The notes under the pieces are model-generated. The model was given only the letters and a program-made list of their open reading frames with translations. It did no database searches and was not told where the DNA came from. Of a stretch of 16,131 nt of DNA, positions 12,880 to 16,131 are shown piece after piece. The stretch covers positions 305 to 16,435 of the forward strand of contig CAJTOM010000057.1 in NCBI GenBank assembly GCA_910577915.1, written 5' to 3'. The position numbers and the translations under genes were made by a program. The DNA comes from an uncultured Oscillospiraceae bacterium (GTDB lineage Bacteria; Bacillota; Clostridia; Oscillospirales; Oscillospiraceae). The first letter of the stretch is position 1. Each line of letters begins with the position of its first letter.

Positions 12880-14342
12880 TGACGGAACCGAACAACACGC
12901 AAAACCAGCCCGCCCCGCAGATCGCGGCGCTCCAGCGCAGGAGCTGGCCGGTGGGGGAGCGGGAGCGGCGGCTGCTGCCCCTGTCCCTGGCCCTGGGGTA
13001 TCTCGCCGTCAGCCTTCTGATGGACTGGAGGGGGGGCCGCCTGCCGGGCCTGGGGGTGACGGTGCTGGCCGCCGGGTGGTACGCCGCCCTGTTTCTCTAC
13101 CGGGGGACCGCCGGCCTGGAGCGCCGGGTCAACCGGGTGCTGCTGGGGGCCGCCGCCCTGCTGGCGCTGGCCTTCGCCCTGTTCTCCAACCAGTGGTTCC
13201 GCTTCTGGAACTGCGGGGCGCTGCTCCTGCTCGTCGCGGTCCATACCTGGGAGCTCTGCGGCGGGGCCCGGCTGCCCTGGCAGGAGGCGGGGATGCTGCC
13301 CGAACGGCTGGGGCTGCTCGTCAAGGGCCCCTTTGTCCGCTGCGGCGCGTTCCTGGACGCGGCCGGCGTTGTGAAGCAGAGCCGCAGCCTCTCCCGGAGC
13401 CTGCCGGCGGCCGTCGGAATCGCGGTGACCCTCCCGGCCCTGTGGCTGGTGGCCGGCGTGCTCATGGACGCCGACGCCCTCTTCGCCCTGGTGGCGGGGA
13501 GCGCCCTGCGGGGCCTGGAGCTCCGGCTGGGCCCCACCGCGGGGCGGCTGCTGCTGGCGGTGTGCGCCATGCCCTTTGTGTTCTCCCTGCTGTACTTTGC
13601 CGCCCACACCGAGGGGAGGGCGGCGGAGCGGCGGGAGCGGCGGCGGTGGGACAGCCTGCCCGCCGTCATCCTTCTGGGGGCGCTGGACGCACTGTATCTC
13701 TTCTTCCTGGCGGTGCAGTCGGCGGCTCTGTTCGGGGACCGGGCCTACCTGGCCCAGGCGGGGATCAGCTTCGCGGAGTACGCCCGCAGCGGGTTTTTCC
13801 AGCTGGCGGGCCTGGCGGGGCTGAATGTGGCGGTGATCCTGGCGGCGGCGTGGCTGTGCCGGGAGGGCGGGGCCCTGCGCGTTCTGGCCACGGCCCTGGT
13901 GGCCCTGACGGCGGTGCTGCTGGTGAGCGCCGCCTGGCGGATGACCCTGTACGTCTCCGCCTACGGCCTGTCCTTCAAGCGCCTGCTCACCTACTGGGGC
14001 ATGGGGATGCTGGCCATCCTCCTGATTCTGACGGTGCGGAAGGTCTGGCGGCGGGAGTTCCGGTTCTTCCGGGCCGCCGCGCCCATCGCCCTGGCGGGCT
14101 GGCTGCTGCTGAACTACTGCAATGTGGACGCTGCCGCCGCCCGGTACAACGCCGCTCAGGCGTCGGCGGGCCGCCTGCCCCAGAGCGCAGTGGACGATCT
14201 GGTCTATGGCAGTTTCAGCTGCGACGGTCTGCGCTTCATGGGCGAGACGGAAAATACGCGCTGGCTGCGCACCGAGGCGGCGCGGGACTGTGAGAGCTGG
14301 ACCACCTGGAGCGTCTCCGCGTTTCTGGCGGCGAAAAAATAA
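12876..14342 (+). CDS. DUF4173-type multispanning membrane protein
   Basis: A 488-residue integral membrane protein of the DUF4153/DUF4173 type, function unknown. After a polar N-terminus of about 25 residues there are roughly eleven hydrophobic helices, from LLPLSLALGYLAVSLLM to APIALAGWLLLNY. The conserved-looking NVAVILAAAW and YVSAYGLSFKRLLTYWGM segments occur in the second half, the latter typical of DUF4173. The last 75 residues are soluble (YNAAQASAGRLPQ onward) and probably extracytoplasmic. The ATG at 12876 follows AGGAGG by six bases and overlaps the lipoprotein stop; the open frame upstream is not used. As the last gene of the four-gene operon it is likely the main product, perhaps working with the lipoprotein at the membrane surface. 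A terminator follows directly. Confidence 0.85.
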   Translation: MMTEPNNTQNQPAPQIAALQRRSWPVGERERRLLPLSLALGYLAVSLLMDWRGGRLPGLGVTVLAAGWYAALFLYRGTAGLERRVNRVLLGAAALLALAFALFSNQWFRFWNCGALLLLVAVHTWELCGGARLPWQEAGMLPERLGLLVKGPFVRCGAFLDAAGVVKQSRSLSRSLPAAVGIAVTLPALWLVAGVLMDADALFALVAGSALRGLELRLGPTAGRLLLAVCAMPFVFSLLYFAAHTEGRAAERRERRRWDSLPAVILLGALDALYLFFLAVQSAALFGDRAYLAQAGISFAEYARSGFFQLAGLAGLNVAVILAAAWLCREGGALRVLATALVALTAVLLVSAAWRMTLYVSAYGLSFKRLLTYWGMGMLAILLILTVRKVWRREFRFFRAAAPIALAGWLLLNYCNVDAAAARYNAAQASAGRLPQSAVDDLVYGSFSCDGLRFMGETENTRWLRTEAARDCESWTTWSVSAFLAAKK

Positions 14343-14344
14343 GC

Positions 14345-14370
14345 AGAGGGAGGCCGGATGGCCTCCCTCT
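14345..14370. terminator. Hairpin between convergent genes
   Basis: AGAGGGAGGCC (14345-14355), GGAT loop, GGCCTCCCTCT (14360-14370), then CTGTCT. It begins two bases after the DUF4173 stop and five bases before the end of the M56 gene, so it could serve both, though the T run is poor. Confidence 0.65.
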
Positions 14371-14375
14371 CTGTC

Positions 14376-16131
14376 TCACTCTCCGGCTTCGGCGTCCCAG
14401 GTCACAAAATCCTGCGTCAATTCTCCGCCGAGGATGCTGCCGCCCCAATCGCTGGACGGTCCGGCGGGTTCCCCGCCGGCATTCAGGGACCGGTTGGAGA
14501 TTACCAGCGTCCCGGTCTGCCCGTCCATGCGGACATACGTCTCGTGGAACCGGCTGCTGGCCAGGCCCAGCCAGTCCTGGCTGATGCCGTAGGTTCTGCC
14601 GCCATAAATCCCCTCGTAGTCCATGGCGGGCCGCAGGCTGATGGAATCGCTGACGGCGCTGGCGCCGCTGAGCATCTTCGAGGGGAAGCTGTAGTGCAGC
14701 GCGGCCTCTGCCGCCAGCGCCTCCCCTGGGGCGGCGGGCCTCCAGTAGACGGTCTGTCCCGCCTCCACGGCGAGGGGGTCCTCCGTCCACGCCTCGCTCT
14801 TGGGGTCCAGGGCCAGAGCACCGCTCCCGGCGGATACGGCGGCGTCCATCTCAAACCGGACGGGGATGGCCGTGGGCAGTTGGGGGTCGCAGGTCCACAG
14901 GGCCGCCACATTTGCAAAGAACTGGAACTGCTCCCGGGGATTGACCAGGGCGAAGAGCCGCCCCGTGCCGCCAATCCACATCCGCTTCCCCCCGCCCTGT
15001 AAGTCCACCTCCCAGACGGCCTCCCGGCCATACACGCCGTCGGCGTTGGGCTCCTCGGACAGGTAGGTCCGCCGGGTGATCCGCTCCGCGTCCTCGGGAA
15101 TCAGCTTCCGGCCGAAGCAGGCCTCCTCCTGGGCAAGATTCACGAAACCGGTCTCATCGTCATAGAGGTCCTCCGGCCGGTAGTGCACCGTCTCCTCCAG
15201 GGCGTACTTGGAGAGAGAGCCATCACTGTCCACGATCCGCAGGGTGTCCCCGTCCTCCATCACGCTGGTATACAGCCCGCCGCTGCTGGAGAAGTAGGAG
15301 CTGAGGAACGGGCTCTGGTATAGCAGCGCGCCTCCGGCGTAGACCGGCGGGCCGTCGGAAGCGCCCATGCCCGGTGCGTCCGCCAGATCCGCCCGGACCG
15401 CGTCCGCCCCGGCGCACACCCGGCCCAGGTAGGCGGTGAAATCCCGGTCGTTGATCCTGTAGCGCCGCTTCTCCGCCGTCAGGTCCACCTGCGTTCCCTC
15501 CCAGTTGTACCCGCTGATGTGGACGAGGCTGCCGTCCTCCAGGCGCAGGCTCAGCTGGTAGAGGGGGGTGAGGCCCTCGAAGGCGTCGCTGCTGCGCAGA
15601 CCGGGGAGCAGGGAGAGGCGGCTGCCCAGTTCCTCCAGCTGCGCGGCGCTCAGCGCCCGGCTCCCCTCCGCCCCGTCCCGGAAGTCCAGGGCCGAGGCGG
15701 CCTCGATGGGGTTGGCCTCCAGGTCCAGCCGGAACCCCACCGGGTCTGTGAGGAAGCACACCGCCGCCACGGCGCAGAGCGCCAGGGAGGCCAGCATCAC
15801 CCAGAAGCCCGGCCTCCGGTAGCTCAGCACGTTTTTCACCCGCTCCTTCACCCCCACCTCCCCGAAGGCCAGGGGGCAGGCGGCGATTATCCCCCGGTGG
15901 ACGCTGCACCGGAGCAGAGCCTGGGAATAGGGCTTCTTGCTCTCCGCCCCCATCTCCCGGATCACCTGCTCGTCACAGGCCAGCTCGATGTCCCGGCACA
16001 GCAGGACGTAGGCCAGCCAGAGCAGGGGGTTGAACCAGTAGGCCGCCAGCAGCAGGAACCCCGCCGGCTTCACCCAGTGGTCCCGCCGCCGGATGTGGGC
16101 GCGCTCGTGGGCCAGGACGTATTCCCGGCTG
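14376..16131 (-). CDS. M56 (BlaR1/MecR1-type) metallopeptidase, 5' end outside window
   Basis: The visible 584 residues begin inside the protein, and the N-terminal helices are off the right edge. The zinc motif HERAH is at residues 8-12 of the visible part, followed by WFNPLLWLAYVLLCRDIELACDEQVI, which carries the further ligand Glu and the usual M56 pattern. A last membrane helix (FWVMLASLALCAVAAVCFL, about 109-127) leads to an extracytoplasmic region of some 450 residues, in which I see no penicillin-binding serine motif, so it does not look like a beta-lactam sensor. Such proteins cleave a cytoplasmic repressor of the BlaI/MecI type on sensing a signal; a BlaI gene would be expected just past the edge. 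The stop at 14376 converges with the DUF4173 operon. Confidence 0.85.
   Translation of the reverse strand, partial: SREYVLAHERAHIRRRDHWVKPAGFLLLAAYWFNPLLWLAYVLLCRDIELACDEQVIREMGAESKKPYSQALLRCSVHRGIIAACPLAFGEVGVKERVKNVLSYRRPGFWVMLASLALCAVAAVCFLTDPVGFRLDLEANPIEAASALDFRDGAEGSRALSAAQLEELGSRLSLLPGLRSSDAFEGLTPLYQLSLRLEDGSLVHISGYNWEGTQVDLTAEKRRYRINDRDFTAYLGRVCAGADAVRADLADAPGMGASDGPPVYAGGALLYQSPFLSSYFSSSGGLYTSVMEDGDTLRIVDSDGSLSKYALEETVHYRPEDLYDDETGFVNLAQEEACFGRKLIPEDAERITRRTYLSEEPNADGVYGREAVWEVDLQGGGKRMWIGGTGRLFALVNPREQFQFFANVAALWTCDPQLPTAIPVRFEMDAAVSAGSGALALDPKSEAWTEDPLAVEAGQTVYWRPAAPGEALAAEAALHYSFPSKMLSGASAVSDSISLRPAMDYEGIYGGRTYGISQDWLGLASSRFHETYVRMDGQTGTLVISNRSLNAGGEPAGPSSDWGGSILGGELTQDFVTWDAEAGE

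Noticed and set aside
1..16131. CRISPR array, tRNA, rRNA, phage genes or a transposase
   Set aside because: I saw no regularly spaced repeats, no cloverleaf-like intergenic sequence and no such proteins in the window.

Overview
The window is GC-rich (coding DNA looks well above 60% G+C), yet it has Gram-positive signals: strong GGAGG-type ribosome binding sites, and pairings such as DUF2975 with a YozG-like regulator, a BlaR1-type M56 peptidase and a YnbB-type methionine gamma-lyase-like protein. My inference is a high-GC gut member of the Clostridia, close to Oscillospiraceae (Flavonifractor/Lawsonibacter-like). This rests on protein character only; no database was searched.

Layout. 1-121: stem-loops and the terminator of a minus-strand gene. 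122-736 (-): a protein with two predicted OB folds, related to single-stranded DNA-binding proteins. 938-3627 (+): a two-gene operon of an XRE regulator and an ABC exporter, with overlapping start and stop. 3628-3859: an array of hairpins that includes a 152-bp element with terminal inverted repeats. 3860-4333 (-): hexapeptide-repeat acetyltransferase. 4385-4546: a second MITE-like element, set against the stop codon of the next gene. 4546-5454 (-): EamA/DMT transporter. 5604-6884 (-): methionine gamma-lyase-like PLP enzyme. 7054-8748 (+): glutaminyl-tRNA synthetase. 8808-11614 (-): luxS, an ABC exporter and mtnN, transcribed mtnN first. 11768-14342 (+): DUF2975 protein, small XRE regulator, small lipoprotein and DUF4173 membrane protein, tightly packed as one operon. 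14376-16131 (-): M56 (BlaR1-like) peptidase, cut by the right edge.

How the genes work together. mtnN and luxS are the two steps that turn S-adenosylhomocysteine into homocysteine plus the AI-2 precursor DPD. Here a half-size ABC exporter lies between them, one nucleotide after mtnN. A PLP enzyme of the methionine gamma-lyase family is encoded about 1.9 kb further on, on the same strand, with glnS between on the other strand. The four-gene operon 11768-14342 looks like a membrane or envelope module under its own small repressor and starts from a near-consensus sigma-A promoter. It converges on the M56 sensor-protease gene. I see no CRISPR array, rRNA, tRNA, phage gene or transposase. The signs of mobility are the two MITE-like repeats and the base composition of the ABC gene between mtnN and luxS.

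The observations most worth following are the mtnN-ABC-luxS arrangement, the two small inverted-repeat elements, the regulator with two predicted DNA-binding domains and its palindrome cluster, and the symmetric inverted repeat over both predicted -35 boxes between glnS and the PLP enzyme gene.
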